Shown here one piece after another: positions 15,143 through 25,527 of a DNA stretch of 64,000 bases. The position numbers and the translations under genes were made by a program. Every line of letters starts with the position of its first letter. The first letter of the stretch is position 1. The notes beneath the pieces were generated by a model. It was given only the letters and a program-made list of their open reading frames with translations. It was not told where the DNA came from and searched no databases. Origin of the DNA: Tetranychus cinnabarinus (lineage: Eukaryota; Arthropoda; Arachnida; Trombidiformes; Tetranychidae); NCBI GenBank assembly GCA_022266195.1, contig WHVY01000001.1, forward strand, positions 7,192,001 through 7,256,000. Reading direction: 5' to 3'.

Positions 15143-17088
15143 ATGGGTCGAACCCTGCCGGTTCCAGTTGCTTGTGAGGTTTGTGGGGATAAATCCTATG
15201 GTAAACATTATGGCGTCTACTGTTGTGATGGATGTAGTTGCTTCTTTAAACGAAGTATCCGAAGGTCAGCGGTTTATCGGTGTATTGGTAAGAAATTGGT
15301 CATTTGTTTGAGCTACCAATCTTGTCTACTTACCTCTTCTATTCCTTCTAAAGGTATATTCTCAGTTCACGATAACACGTATGTGTGAAAAACTTAAGTC
15401 CAGAGTTTTAAAGGATTAAATGTTTCCAAAGCCAACATGGTCAATGTAAAGATTAGATCGAGTTTGGTCATTTCATCAGCTTTCGACTTTCCCATACAGA
15501 TGTTATCGTGAACAGGAATAAAATGCCTTCCAAAGTTGTTTAATGTTAACTCGTTTCATTTCCATTTTTAAAGCTGGAACCGCTAACTGTATAATTGATA
15601 AAGCTCGACGTAATTGGTGTCCCTACTGTAGATTAGAGAAATGCTTCAAAGTAAATATGAACAAATTCGGTAAGTTGAATATAATTAAATAACAATGATA
15701 ACAAGTTACAATTTTGATAAATATCTGTTTCAGTTTTCAGTCTTTATTGTAAGTAGTTTTAGCTACAGAGACTGATTAGCTGATTATGAAAAAATCATGT
15801 TTTTTCGGGTTCTACTTACCTTCATGAATCACAATGAACAAAATTTAATAATCACTTTTAGTTAAAACACTAAATAATTTATTTCAAATCAGAGCCTAAT
15901 TTTCCGACTTGAGATTTATTTGGGATTTGCTTAATTCAACTTGATCCGAATAAAAGATAGTATCCGATCCAATATAATCCGTTACTTGTTTTTAAATTTT
16001 GTGCAATGAAGTGATTGGTGAATTCCGCTGATCAACAACAAGTTCAACTTGTTTTTGAGTTTTATTATTTAATTATAATGTTGTTTATTTAAACGCAATA
16101 GTAATGATGGATAAACAATTTAGTTACTGTAGATAATGCTATTCATCATTATGTAAGGTTGTATGAAATAATAATCAATTCATTTTATAAAAAATTAAAT
16201 TTCCAAGAAAAAAAAACCTTTAACCTTTTGCTAACCTTTTTGTTTTGTGATTTGTTTTTCTCCGATTATTTCTTTCTAAAATTGTTTTGGCTGATTGATG
16301 AAAACAAATTAGCTGTACAGGAAGAACGTGGTCCAAGGAAAAATAAAAAGGGTAAACCTGGAATCAAAAACAATTCAATATCGCCCTCGTCACCCACCTT
16401 TTCAACTGGACCAACGGGAACAGGATTGAATAACCAATTACAACACCAATCTTCATCAACTTTAACATTGTTAAATCATCAACATGACAATCTTCATCAC
16501 CATTCAAACTGTTTAACCAAGGATGTTTTAGAAGCATGTCGATCAAACAAGTTAATTAAACCTATGCCAATACCTTTTCCATGCTTACCTGTTTCAGGTT
16601 ATCATGCATTTTCATTAGGAGCTTCATCAACAACTTCACCATTTGCATCCAATTCTTTACCAGTAACGTTAAGTGAATTAGGATTGACAAAACCAGTAAA
16701 CTATCGATCAAATTTCGAACCATATCCATTTAGAAATCCGATTTCAAACACTTCAACAACATCATCATCATCACCGGTAACAGCCTCGGCATCAGCTGCA
16801 GCCGCTGCTTGGTCACTATCAACTAAATTATTAGCAGCCAATTATCAAATTGCTTCATTGAGCTCTCTCCTTCACCATCACCATTCATCTTCGTATGGAC
16901 AACAAAATCATCATTCATCACAACCTCAATTTGGTCGTTCTTCGCTCCTGACAAGTTCAACGCCATTCTATTCAGGATTAGCCAATTACTCTTCAATCGC
17001 ATCAACACCAATAGGAAATCAAACAAGGCAATCTTCATTAGAAACAGGATTCTCCAATCCTTATCTAGATTCAACATTCAATGTTTAA
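15143..17088 (+). CDS. NR2E-type nuclear receptor, Hr83-like
   Basis: This is a DNA-binding transcription factor of the tailless/PNR (NR2E) group. Exons are 15143-15287, 15574-15669 and 16313-17088. Phases agree and give 338 residues. Residues about 10-80 form the two-zinc-finger DNA-binding domain: ACEVCGDKSYGKHYGVYCC, then P-box CDGCSCFFKRSIRR, then DKARRNWCPYCRLEKCFK, and a C-terminal extension AVQEERGPRK shared with tailless and dissatisfaction. The P-box cysteine in CDGCSC and the RRNWCP motif are, from family memory, features of arthropod Hr83 (NR2E5). The remaining 250 residues are serine-, histidine- and glutamine-rich with no ligand-binding-domain helices that I can see. Either the receptor lacks that domain or an alternative 3' exon was missed. 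Intron 1 holds a small inverted-repeat element. Confidence 0.8.
15366..15512. mobile_element. Small terminal-inverted-repeat element in receptor intron 1
   Basis: Starting TTCACGATAACA and ending TGTTATCGTGAA, this 147-bp segment has arms that match over about 24 bases with a few mismatches. CAG flanks both ends, a possible 3-bp target duplication. It has no coding capacity, so it looks like a MITE. Related end sequences occur at about 23937-24000 and 25829-25845. Confidence 0.55.
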
Positions 17089-19253
17089 TCAAATTGTAGC
17101 TATTAGCTATTATATTGAAAGAAAACCGTAATCTGAACATCTCGTGAAAACTGTTTTGTGGGGAAAAAAACTTGACTAAGAACCAAGCTGATACAAATAA
17201 AAGTTGAGTTTTATGTACTCTTGGGTTTTCATCATTTTTTCATCAAAGATCAAAGAGTAATTAGTTTATTGCTCCTCGATAAACAGACTGATATGAAACA
17301 AATACAAAATGTTGATGGCAAAACGAAACCCAGCAATAATTGGAATAAAGAAAATTCAATAAATTGCAAGTCTAGAGTTCACAATCAAGCAAGATAAATC
17401 AAAATGCGAAGTAGATTTAATGTTCAAAACAAGAAAATACAATTTGTTTACCGATTTTAATCTCTTTTCAGCATAGAAACAAGGATAACATCATAATTCT
17501 TTCCATTTCATCTTCATTCCATTCATTGTGATTTTTGGTTTATCCTTCAACGTGATTATCCTCTCTTGATCACACAAGGGTTGCATAGAGAATTGCATTC
17601 AATTATTTACAAATTGATTGGAACTAGAAAATTTGTTTGGAATTGCGTCGACAAGAAGAAAAATCAAATGAAATATCACTTTTCAGACATTGTTTTCAGA
17701 TCTTTCATTTCTAAATTATCATTGATCCCGAAGATATACTTTTATTAGCTGATATTGACGACTGACTATGAAACACAAGATCTAATCAAAATGATAAAAA
17801 CAAAAACATGTTGAGAAAAGATAATTCAAATGGTTCATTGGTGCATTTTATAGGAATATTTTGCAACATTAACAACGATATTCTCATATAACAATATTCA
17901 GTATGAACAGGAAAGAAAATTCAGTATAAAGTGTTCAAAATAAAACTTGAACACAAGAAAATAAAGAGGATCAAAATGCTCAAGATGAGGATTACCAAAT
18001 TTAGTTATAAATAGTCGATACTTAAAAAGATAACGCTCGATCAATGAATAATGAGGATTCTTCACAAAACTGGTGACATTTTAAACCTCATTGAACGCTT
18101 TTCGGTAGTTTGAACCTTTTGGTTCAAGGTTATTTATAAGCATGTTCGTGAGATTTTTATATTAATACTGATTTCGAACAAGATTTTCATCAAATTTCAT
18201 TCCAAAAAATCAAAAAACCTGGTGCACAGTGCCATCTATTTTCAAAAAAGATATCTAACTTTTGATTGTCAACAAATCTTCGGTAAAAACAGTTCAAGAT
18301 TTGTCACCAAATTTCAGTTTATTGTTTAAACAGCAGTTTAATTTTTTAATTCTGTTAGATTTCATTCATCTCGACTATCGAATTAGAAGGTTATTCGAAA
18401 TTGTCATTTATCTTTGCAATTTTATATGGCATTTTATGTTTTTGCTTGCAAATGACAAATAGTATCCATTTAGATAATTAAAAGTAAAACAGAATGGACG
18501 TGAGAGACCAAGCAACACTAAATCAGTTTGAATGATAAATAAATGGTAAAATTTGGTTAGCCATTGAATAAATGAGGATCATAAAATGATAATAAAGTAG
18601 AGTAAAAATGTTGAGCTTATATTTTCACGCAACTCTTTTAAATTGAAGCATTTAAACCTATTGATGAAGAGGTTAGAAAACAAATAACTCTGGTAATAAC
18701 CAAATTATCAACGATGTAAACAATCACAACCACTCTATTGTTTCTTAATTTTACCGTGAAAACTGAATACCCAAAGGTGCTTAGAAAGATGATGGACACT
18801 TAATCTTGATATAATCTTGTTACAAGCTGTTACTGGCTTATCCTTTGAACAACAACTTAAAATATTGACAAAATTTCATGGCTAAATTATGAATTATGGT
18901 GAGGTAAATATCATGATTGATAATATTAATAAAAATCTGTTGCTGATTCGAAACAAAATTAAAAAGAAACTTGAAAAAGTATTATTAAGAACGAAATGAT
19001 AAAGCAAAATATTCATAGTTATGTAATTCACCGTTAGATGGTACTGTTTTACATATTTCCTGTTCCTTGCTCTTTAAACCATGTGCTTGGAGAGTCACGT
19101 GATTACAATATTTTTTGATGAAATTTTCTGACATCTTACATCGCATTTACTTTGATAATCAGTTTAATTAATTATTTGTTTCATCTTTAAATTAACATCT
19201 ACTAACATTAATTTTTTGTATATTGTTACTTTGTGATTTTATTCTTTACCAAA
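17089..19253. other. Intergenic gap
   Basis: AT-rich sequence between the nuclear receptor stop and the mitochondrial Hsp70 start. Open frames here are short and have no recognisable motif. I see no gene, RNA or clear repeat. Confidence 0.5.
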
Positions 19254-21652
19254 ATGCTAATCAACTTAAAGTCAGCTGCTCGTTTAAATCCTTTTGTTCT
19301 CAACAATCTTCTGTTAAAGGTAAAGTGGCTAACCTTGGTTAATTCCCTTTTATCTTTTACCTCAGTTTTAAGAGATTATACTTTTCGCACTTTCATTTCA
19401 GCCAGTCTTGTTGACTTTTATTTTAGCTTTGTTTCTAATCTTTTTTTTTTCCATTATCCTATGTCTAGACTGGAAGTAGAGTATGTTTAGCAGGTCAAAG
19501 AAATGCCTCCGATAGTAAAGTTTCCGGACCTATCATTGGTATCGATTTGGGTACTACTAATTCATGTGTTGCTGTTATGGAAGGCAAAACACCGCGAGTT
19601 ATTGAAAACGCAGGTTTGTTGAAACTTCTTAATTGACTTAACAAGATGTAATATACAATATACCGAATAGAAAGCATGGTTTACAGTTAAGGGATAGGGT
19701 GTGCATCGAATATGCTCTCTGGAACTTTCGATTAGACTATTCATTTTTTTTATCGAATCAATTTAATTAAATTTTAATTTTTAATTTCATTTTTAGAGGG
19801 ATCTAGGACTACTCCATCAGTTGTTGCTTTTACCGCTGATGGCGAAAGACTGGTTGGAATGCCAGCTCGACGTCAAGCTGTCACAAATGCTGCCAATACA
19901 TTTTATGCCACAAAACGATTGATTGGTCGTAGATTTGAAGATGCTGAAGTTCAAAAAGATAGTAAAATTGTTTCCTACAAAATTGTTCGAGCCTCTAATG
20001 GTGATGCCTGGGTTGAAGCACATGGAAAAGTTTACAGTCCTAGTCAAATTGGTGCATTTATTTTAATGAAAATGAAAGAAACTGCTGAAGGTTATCTTAA
20101 TCATAGTGTTAAACATGCTGTTATAACAGTTCCAGCTTATTTCAATGACTCTCAAAGACAGGCAACCAAAGATGCTGGTTTAATCGCTGGTCTCGATGTA
20201 CGTCGAGTTATCAATGAACCTACTGCTGCTGCTCTTGCTTACGGCTTAGACAAATCCGATGATAAGATTATAGCTGTCTACGATTTAGGTGGTGGAACTT
20301 TTGATGTATCTATTTTGGAAATCCAAAAAGGTGTATTTGAAGTTAAATCGACTAATGGAGACACTTTCCTTGGTGGTGAAGATTTTGACAATGCTCTTGT
20401 AAATTATCTGGTTGCTGAATTCAAGCGCGATCAAGGTATAGATCTGACTAAAGATGTAATGGCTATGCAAAGAGTAAAGGAAGCTGCTGAGAAAGCAAAG
20501 ATCGAGTTATCTTCATCCATGCAAACAGATTTGAACCTTCCCTACTTAACAATGGATGCCAGTGGCCCTAAACACATGAACCTTAAATTGACTCGAGCTA
20601 AGTTTGAGTCTCTTGTGGGTGATTTGATCAAAAGGACAATAGAACCATGTAAAAAAGCAGTAAAAGATGCTGAAGTCAAGACATCAGAAATAGGAGAAGT
20701 TATTCTTGTAGGCGGTATGACCAGAATGCCAAAAGTTCAAGAAATAGTACAAGAAATATTCGGTCGGCAACCTAGTAAATCTGTAAATCCCGATGAAGCT
20801 GTAGCAGTCGGTGCCGCCATTCAAGGAGGTGTTCTTACCGGTGATTTCACAGAAGTCCTTTTATTGGACGTGACGCCATTATCGTTAGGTATTGAAACTT
20901 TAGGAGGTGTGTTTACAAAGTTAATTAACAGGAATACAACTATTCCTACCAAGAAGAGCCAAGTTTTCTCCACCGCTGCTGATGGCCAGACGCAGGTTGA
21001 AATCAAAGTTTTTCAAGGAGAACGTGAAATGGCCGCAGCAAATAAATTACTGGGTCAATTCACTTTGATAGGCATTCCTCCAGCTCCTAGAGGTGTACCC
21101 CAGATCGAAGTTACCTTTGACATTGATGCTAATGGTATAGTTCACGTATCAGCTCGAGATAAGGGAACTGGTAAAGAGCAGCAAATAGTTATTCAATCCT
21201 CTGGTGGTCTCAGTAAGGACGAGGTTGAAAACATGATTCGAGAGGCAGAGAAATTTGCTGAAACTGACCGTAAAAATAAAGAGATTATTGAAGCTGTTAA
21301 CCAAGCTGAAGGAATTATTCATGATACAGAGACAAAGATGGAAGAGTTCAAAGCACAACTACCCGCTGATGAATGCGAAAAATTAAAACTAAAAATCCAA
21401 GAAACACGTGATGTATTAGCCAAAAAAGATGAAGAAACAACTACCGCTGAAAATATAAGGGTAGCTACTAATGACCTACAACAAGCGTCTCTAAAACTGT
21501 TTGAGATGGCATATAAAAAGGTAAGTTTTAGAGTTAAATTTGAAGTTCGTTAGTTAATGTTTTATTTACTTTCCCTTTAGATGGCTGCTGAACGCGAATC
21601 AGGAGGACAACAGCAGGAAACACAAAAAGAGGATCAGGAGAACAAAAATTAG
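19254..21652 (+). CDS. Hsc70-5: Mitochondrial Hsp70 (mortalin)
   Basis: This is the matrix chaperone that pulls preproteins through TIM23, folds them, and supports iron-sulfur cluster transfer. Exons are 19254-19319, 19469-19613, 19797-21520 and 21581-21652. Phases agree and give 668 residues, close to the usual 670-680. The N-terminus (MLINLKSAARLNPFVLNNLL) is basic and free of acids, as expected for a matrix-targeting peptide. ATPase motifs are GIDLGTTNSCVAV (about residue 46), VYDLGGGTFDVSIL and VILVGGMTRMPK. The substrate-binding domain follows (DVTPLSLGIETLGG), and the C-terminal tail is GGQQQETQKEDQENKN. The MEGKTPRVIENAEG and YFNDSQRQATKDAG segments are typical of the mitochondrial/DnaK branch. 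Nine bases after the stop begins an antisense SUMO-protease relic whose AATAAA at 21696-21701 may now serve as this gene's poly(A) signal. The symbol is the fly ortholog name. Confidence 0.95.
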
Positions 21653-21660
21653 TTTTATAA

Positions 21661-21866
21661 TATTTGCCGATTATTAGGAATGTTTTTCGTAAAAAAATAA
21701 AGAAACTTCCATTTAGAGGCACCTAATACCCGTTGTTTTTTATATTTCAATTCGTCTTCTAAATATCTGAGATGAAATTGCAAACATTCTCTATTATTAC
21801 CAACCATAGAATCATAATATTTAATAGTTGCGATTCTCATTAAATAGTTGCTAGTGTCCAATGAAC
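21661..21866 (-). pseudogene. SUMO-protease (Ulp1/SENP) relic
   Basis: Read on the minus strand this is a degraded copy of the catalytic region of the SENP gene at 35862-37609. It retains IKYYDSM and GNNRECLQF, then LRYLEDELK and ASKW, and jumps straight to intron sequence and KNIP of the last exon. The block that should follow ASKW, including the catalytic cysteine motif QENGSDCGVF, the end of exon 2 and the donor, is deleted. The copy stops abruptly at about 21866, where the parent continues through the catalytic histidine. It holds intron sequence, so it is a DNA-level copy and not a retrocopy. It overlaps the 3' flank of mitochondrial Hsp70. Confidence 0.85.
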
Positions 21867-22001
21867 TCGGCAATCATACATTCAATCAATTCAATGTCAT
21901 CATAATTAAAATAAGTTTACACAAATGTAAAAGTTAATAATCGAAAATCAAAAGTTGATTTAAAAAGTGAAATTTATTAATTAATAATCAATAATTAATA
22001 G

Positions 22002-22655
22002 TTAATAATTATTTTTATTTTCCTTTTTTTTGTTTTGTTTCCTGTCTTTGGCACGTCGATTTTGAAACCAAATTTTTACTTGTCGCTCCGTCAATGATAG
22101 TTGATTAGCCAATTCACTTTTACGTTTGATTGTGATGTATTTAGACGAATAGAACTCTTTTTCGAGTTCTAACCGTTGCTTCTCACTATAAACAACGCGA
22201 TACTTATCACGAGTTCGAGTTTTACCCGAAGAAGGATTTGAAACTGAAGTCTTCCAACTGGTTGTGATGGATGTAGTGGAAGGTGATGAAGATGATGATA
22301 GAGTGGTTGAAGGTACATCAGGTAAATGATGATGATCACCGTTGGATGTTTGATTTAAAAAGGATGAATGGTGTTGATTCTCGTGGTCACTGGTAATTTG
22401 ATCCAAAAATGAAGGTGGTGTATGATGATGTTGATGGTGTTGATGATGTTGGTGATGTTGATGAAGTTGATGATGATGATAATGATGAGGGTGAGGTGGA
22501 AGTGGATAAGAAGAACAGGTTGAAAAATCGGTTAAATTGTCTGCCATTTGTGAATCATTGAAATAGGATGAAGGTGTTGTTGTTTGATATTGATGTTGAT
22601 AAAAGTTGTAACTTTGATGATAGTCACTAAAAGGGTTTGATTGAAAGTTTTGCAT
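22002..22655 (-). CDS. cad: Caudal/CDX homeobox protein (intact copy)
   Basis: This homeodomain transcription factor belongs to the posterior-patterning caudal family. The single open exon gives 217 residues. The in-frame ATG at 22655-22653 opens MQNFQSNPFSDYHQSYNFYQ. An HQHHQHHQHH low-complexity run and serine-rich linkers precede the homeodomain near the C-terminus. The caudal signature is KTRTRDKYRVVYSEKQRLEL, then SSKYITIKRKSELANQLSL and TERQVKIWFQNRRAKDRKQN. Recognition helix residues WFQNRR are intact. It ends soon after the homeodomain in a basic tail. It has no intron, and it is shorter than typical caudal proteins. A pseudogene copy and a decayed relic lie just upstream in inverted orientation. 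Confidence 0.9.
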   Translation of the reverse strand: MQNFQSNPFSDYHQSYNFYQHQYQTTTPSSYFNDSQMADNLTDFSTCSSYPLPPHPHHYHHHQLHQHHQHHQHHQHHHTPPSFLDQITSDHENQHHSSFLNQTSNGDHHHLPDVPSTTLSSSSSPSTTSITTSWKTSVSNPSSGKTRTRDKYRVVYSEKQRLELEKEFYSSKYITIKRKSELANQLSLTERQVKIWFQNRRAKDRKQNKKKENKNNY

Positions 22656-22767
22656 CTCTTTCAACCTTTAATGAAACAAACAAACAAACAAACAAGTCTT
22701 AAAAACAATAAGTTAAAGTCGAGTCGAGTTGACTTGAAAACTGAATGAAGCGGACAGCAAAAGTGAT

Positions 22768-23000
22768 TTGCAAAAAAAAACTTTTCACTGCCTTCTTTAC
22801 ACCTCTTTTTATCTTCTTCATCTTCCCATCTTCCCTATCCTCATCTTCCTCATCTTCCTGATCCTCTCTATCTCTCTCTCTCTTGTCCCCTCTCTTTTGC
22901 TAAGTATTTTATTGTTTTACAGCTTCGGCCTTCTTTCCTTTCCTATTCATGGACAAGCTCCACCTCATGAAGCATTTGCATCATGCAACCTATAAAAATG
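22768..23000. repeat. Inverted repeat, left arm (caudal upstream region)
   Basis: This region upstream of the intact caudal gene is repeated in reverse orientation at 23150-23340. The match is imperfect but clear: both contain pyrimidine-rich tracts, TATTTTATTG or GTTTTATTG, a TTTCCTATTCAT-like block, CTCCACCT and a terminal CATCATGCAACCTATA or CATCATGCAACCTAT. The two arms are separated by about 150 bases, so this is the centre of an old inverted duplication of the caudal locus. Confidence 0.7.
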
Positions 23001-23149
23001 GAAATAAATTGTATTTGGTTAACTGGTTATCATAAATAAAACTTTGGTTAAGTTTACACAATAAAGCTCAATTGATGATGATCACCTTGGGAGAGATTGA
23101 TTCAAAAGATGAATTTTTTTGCTCGTTTTGCATTACAACTAACTATCGA

Positions 23150-23340
23150 CTGCTATAGGTTGCATGATGAAAATGGTTGATAAGGTGGAGCTAGAGATGA
23201 AATAGGAAAAGAGAGGAAAAATGAAAGGCTAAAGTTGTAAAGCAATAAAACACTTAACAGAGAAAGAGAGAGAAAGATGATGAAGATGTTGATGAGAAGA
23301 ATGAGAAAATGGAAAAATAAACTCAGAAAATACAAGATTT
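23150..23340. repeat. Inverted repeat, right arm
   Basis: Reverse-complement partner of 22768-23000, reading gcatgatgaa to tcttgtattt. It lies on the side of the decayed caudal relic at 23494-23734, in the position expected for that relic's own upstream region. Confidence 0.7.
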
Positions 23341-23493
23341 TTTTGCACCTACATGTGAAAAAAAAGGACCTGAGGCCAAGGTGAATTTGAGGTATTCCGA
23401 TCGTTGCTGATTTTTTATCAACAAGATAATGGAAGACTTATAATGGCCAAATACTCAAACTAATAATATATGGGTAACTCAAATAGCCAGCGA

Positions 23494-23734
23494 TCATCAG
23501 CACCATCATACACCACATTCATCCTTTTAGATCAAAATATCCAATAATGATCATCAACATCAACTTGGAACATTCATTGAAACCTTTGCCTGATCCACCT
23601 TCAACTACTTTATCATCGTCTTCCTCTCCATCAACTACATTCATCAAAACTTCTTGAAACACCTTCTTTGAGTAAAACTCGAACTCGAGATAAATATCGG
23701 ATTGATTGCAGATTATTCGTCTAAATACATTACG
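23494..23734 (+). pseudogene. Decayed caudal relic
   Basis: On the + strand this aligns with the middle of caudal: catcagcaccatcatacacc, then a CTGATCCACCTTCAACTAC block, then AAAACTCGAACTCGAGATAA (start of the homeodomain), then CGTCTAAATACATTACG. There are several deletions and frame breaks, and the homeodomain is cut off at the YITI region. This is the most diverged of three caudal copies in 3.5 kb and cannot encode a homeodomain. Confidence 0.85.
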
Positions 23735-23924
23735 TTTTTTTCCCTTCGATTGATCTACCTTTGAACTCATTTTTACGAAAATGTGTCAAAACTTTACCGG
23801 TCTTACTTTAGCATTAGAGAGGATGAATGCAATCTCATTATTTACACAGAAAGGTAAAAGCAAAGTGAGTAATGGGAAACAAAAAGAGATAAAACTTGCA
23901 ATCCATCAACAGGTAGATTCCCGT

Positions 23925-24010
23925 CTCACGATAACACCTATGTGTGAAAGACGGTCAAGTCGATCTTTTAAAGGATTAATTGTTTGCAAATCCAATCTGG
24001 TCGTCTAAGA
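23925..24010. repeat. Dispersed repeat shared with receptor intron 1
   Basis: The stretch CTCACGATAACACCTATGTG followed by a TTTTAAAGGATTAA block matches 15366-15440 within the small element in the nuclear receptor intron. Only one end is clear here, so it is probably a truncated copy of the same element family. Confidence 0.5.
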
Positions 24011-24336
24011 ATTGAAACGACTATTTTTTCCTTTAAACACAAGATAATCTCTAAGGAGTATTGAAAATACAGTAACTATTGTGAATGGTGTAAGTATACA
24101 CAATATAATGTTGCTGTCCGCTTCATTCAGCTTGCAAGTCAACTCGACTCGTCTTTAACTTACTGTTTTTAAGACTTGTTTGTTTGTTTGTTTGTTTCAT
24201 TAAAGGTTGAAAGAGATGCAAAACTTTCAATCAAACCCTTTTAGTGACTATCATCAAAGTTACAACTTTTATCAACATCAATATCAAACAACAACACCTT
24301 CATCCTATTTCAATGATTCAAAAATGGCAGACAATT

Positions 24337-24888
24337 CGGTAAGGTTTTACTTTTACGGACAAATGCGTTAACAGTGACCAGATGGAGAGGATTCTTAAAA
24401 AAACACACTTTATCTAACCAATTAAAAAATTAAGAAAAAAACATTGGTATAAATAAAATTCATGGTTTTTTACTTTAAAGACTTTGACTATTCGAGAAAC
24501 ATTAACCTTTTTGGAATCAACTTGAAATATTTTGCTAGCTCGATTCGTGACTCCTATTCATCTTCAGCTGAACTAATTTTCTGATTAAAATTGAAAGGCA
24601 TCAAACCTGAACCTGAAGAATCTTCATTCCACATCATGAAAAAACAATCTTTTTCGATGCTGTACAAGCTTTCAATGTTTAGGAAAACATATTTCCTATC
24701 TTCTTTAGAATCACTTATATCACCATGCTATTTTTCCAGTGTTTCTCATCTTTTTATTCATTATGATCATCCAATTTCATGACCATCTAAAACAACATTA
24801 AAAGAATTAACTTGATTGGAGCAAAGTTTAAAGTTCTCATCATCTGTTCACTGTTAACGCCTTTGTCCGTAAAAGTAAAGGTTTACCG
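24337..24888. mobile_element. 552-bp terminal-inverted-repeat element inside caudal copy
   Basis: It starts CGGTAAGGTTTTACTTTTAC and its end, reverse-complemented, reads CGGTAAACCTTTACTTTTAC. The arms match for about 47 bases, through ACGGACAAANGCGTTAACAGTG. The flanks are ACAATT on both sides, and the uninterrupted caudal copy has ACAATT once, so a 6-bp target duplication is shown directly by comparison with the empty site. No transposase frame is seen, so the element is non-autonomous. The superfamily is unclear from these data. Confidence 0.85.
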
Positions 24889-25373
24889 ACAATTTAACCG
24901 ATTTTTCGGCCTATTCTTCTTATCCACTTCCCCCTCACCCTCATCATTATCATCATCATCAACTTCATCAACATCACCAACACCATCAACACCATCAACA
25001 TCATCATACACCACCTTCATTTTTGGATCAAATTACCAGTGACCACGAGAATCAACACCATTCATCCTTTTTAAATCAAACATCCAACGGTGATCATCAT
25101 CATTTACCTGATCCACCTTCAACCACTCTATCATCATCTTCATCACCTTCCACTACATCCATCACAACCAGTTGGAAAACTTCAGTTTCAAATCCTTCTT
25201 CGGGTAAAACTCGAACTCGTGATAAGTATCGCGTTGTTTATAGTGAGAAGCAACGGTTAGAACTCGAAAAAGAGTTCTATTCGTCTAAATACATCACAAT
25301 CAAACGTAAAAGTGAATTGGCAAATCAACTCTCATTGACGGAGCGACAAGTAAAAATTTGGTTTCAAAACCGC

Positions 25374-25442
25374 AATTATTTCTATGAGAGACTCAACTAT
25401 TAAATAATATTATGATTCTATGGAAATGATAGATTCAAAATA
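25374..25442 (+). other. SUMO-protease gene fragment inserted in caudal homeobox
   Basis: The insert that breaks the second caudal copy contains TATTTCTATGAGAGACTCAA followed by CTATTAAATA and TGATTCTATGG. This matches the sense strand of the SENP gene at about 36251-36306, which encodes ISMRDSTIKYYDSM. TTCAAAA occurs on both sides of the insert, as if target sequence were duplicated or the segment were templated repair filler. Confidence 0.8.
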
Positions 25443-25527
25443 GACGTACCAAAGATAGGAAAAAAAACAAGAAAAAGGAAAATAAAAATAATTATTAACT
25501 ATTTATTATTGATTAATAAATTTCGCG

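Larger units (their letters stand above)
24110..25527 (+). pseudogene. Second caudal copy, interrupted twice
   Basis: This is an inverted copy of the caudal gene at 22002-22655 with about 100 bases of shared 5' flank (GCTGTCCGCTTCATTCAG, then a TTTG repeat before the ATG at 24216) and shared 3' flank to about 25527. Coding identity is high: MQNFQSNPFSDYHQSYNFYQ is unchanged. A 552-bp transposon sits after the codons for ADN. The frame then resumes (LTDFSAYSSYPLPPHPHHYH) up to WFQNR, where a roughly 70-base insert replaces the rest of recognition helix 3 and adds stop codons. After the insert comes sequence matching the normal ARG-ALA-LYS basic tail. Neither insert has usable splice sites that would restore the frame, so I call it a pseudogene. 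Confidence 0.9.

Noticed and set aside
24337..24888. Transposon in the caudal copy acting as a new intron
   Set aside because: It begins close to a good donor (GTAAGG), but splicing to the available acceptor near 24880 leaves extra bases and shifts the frame, so it would not restore the protein.
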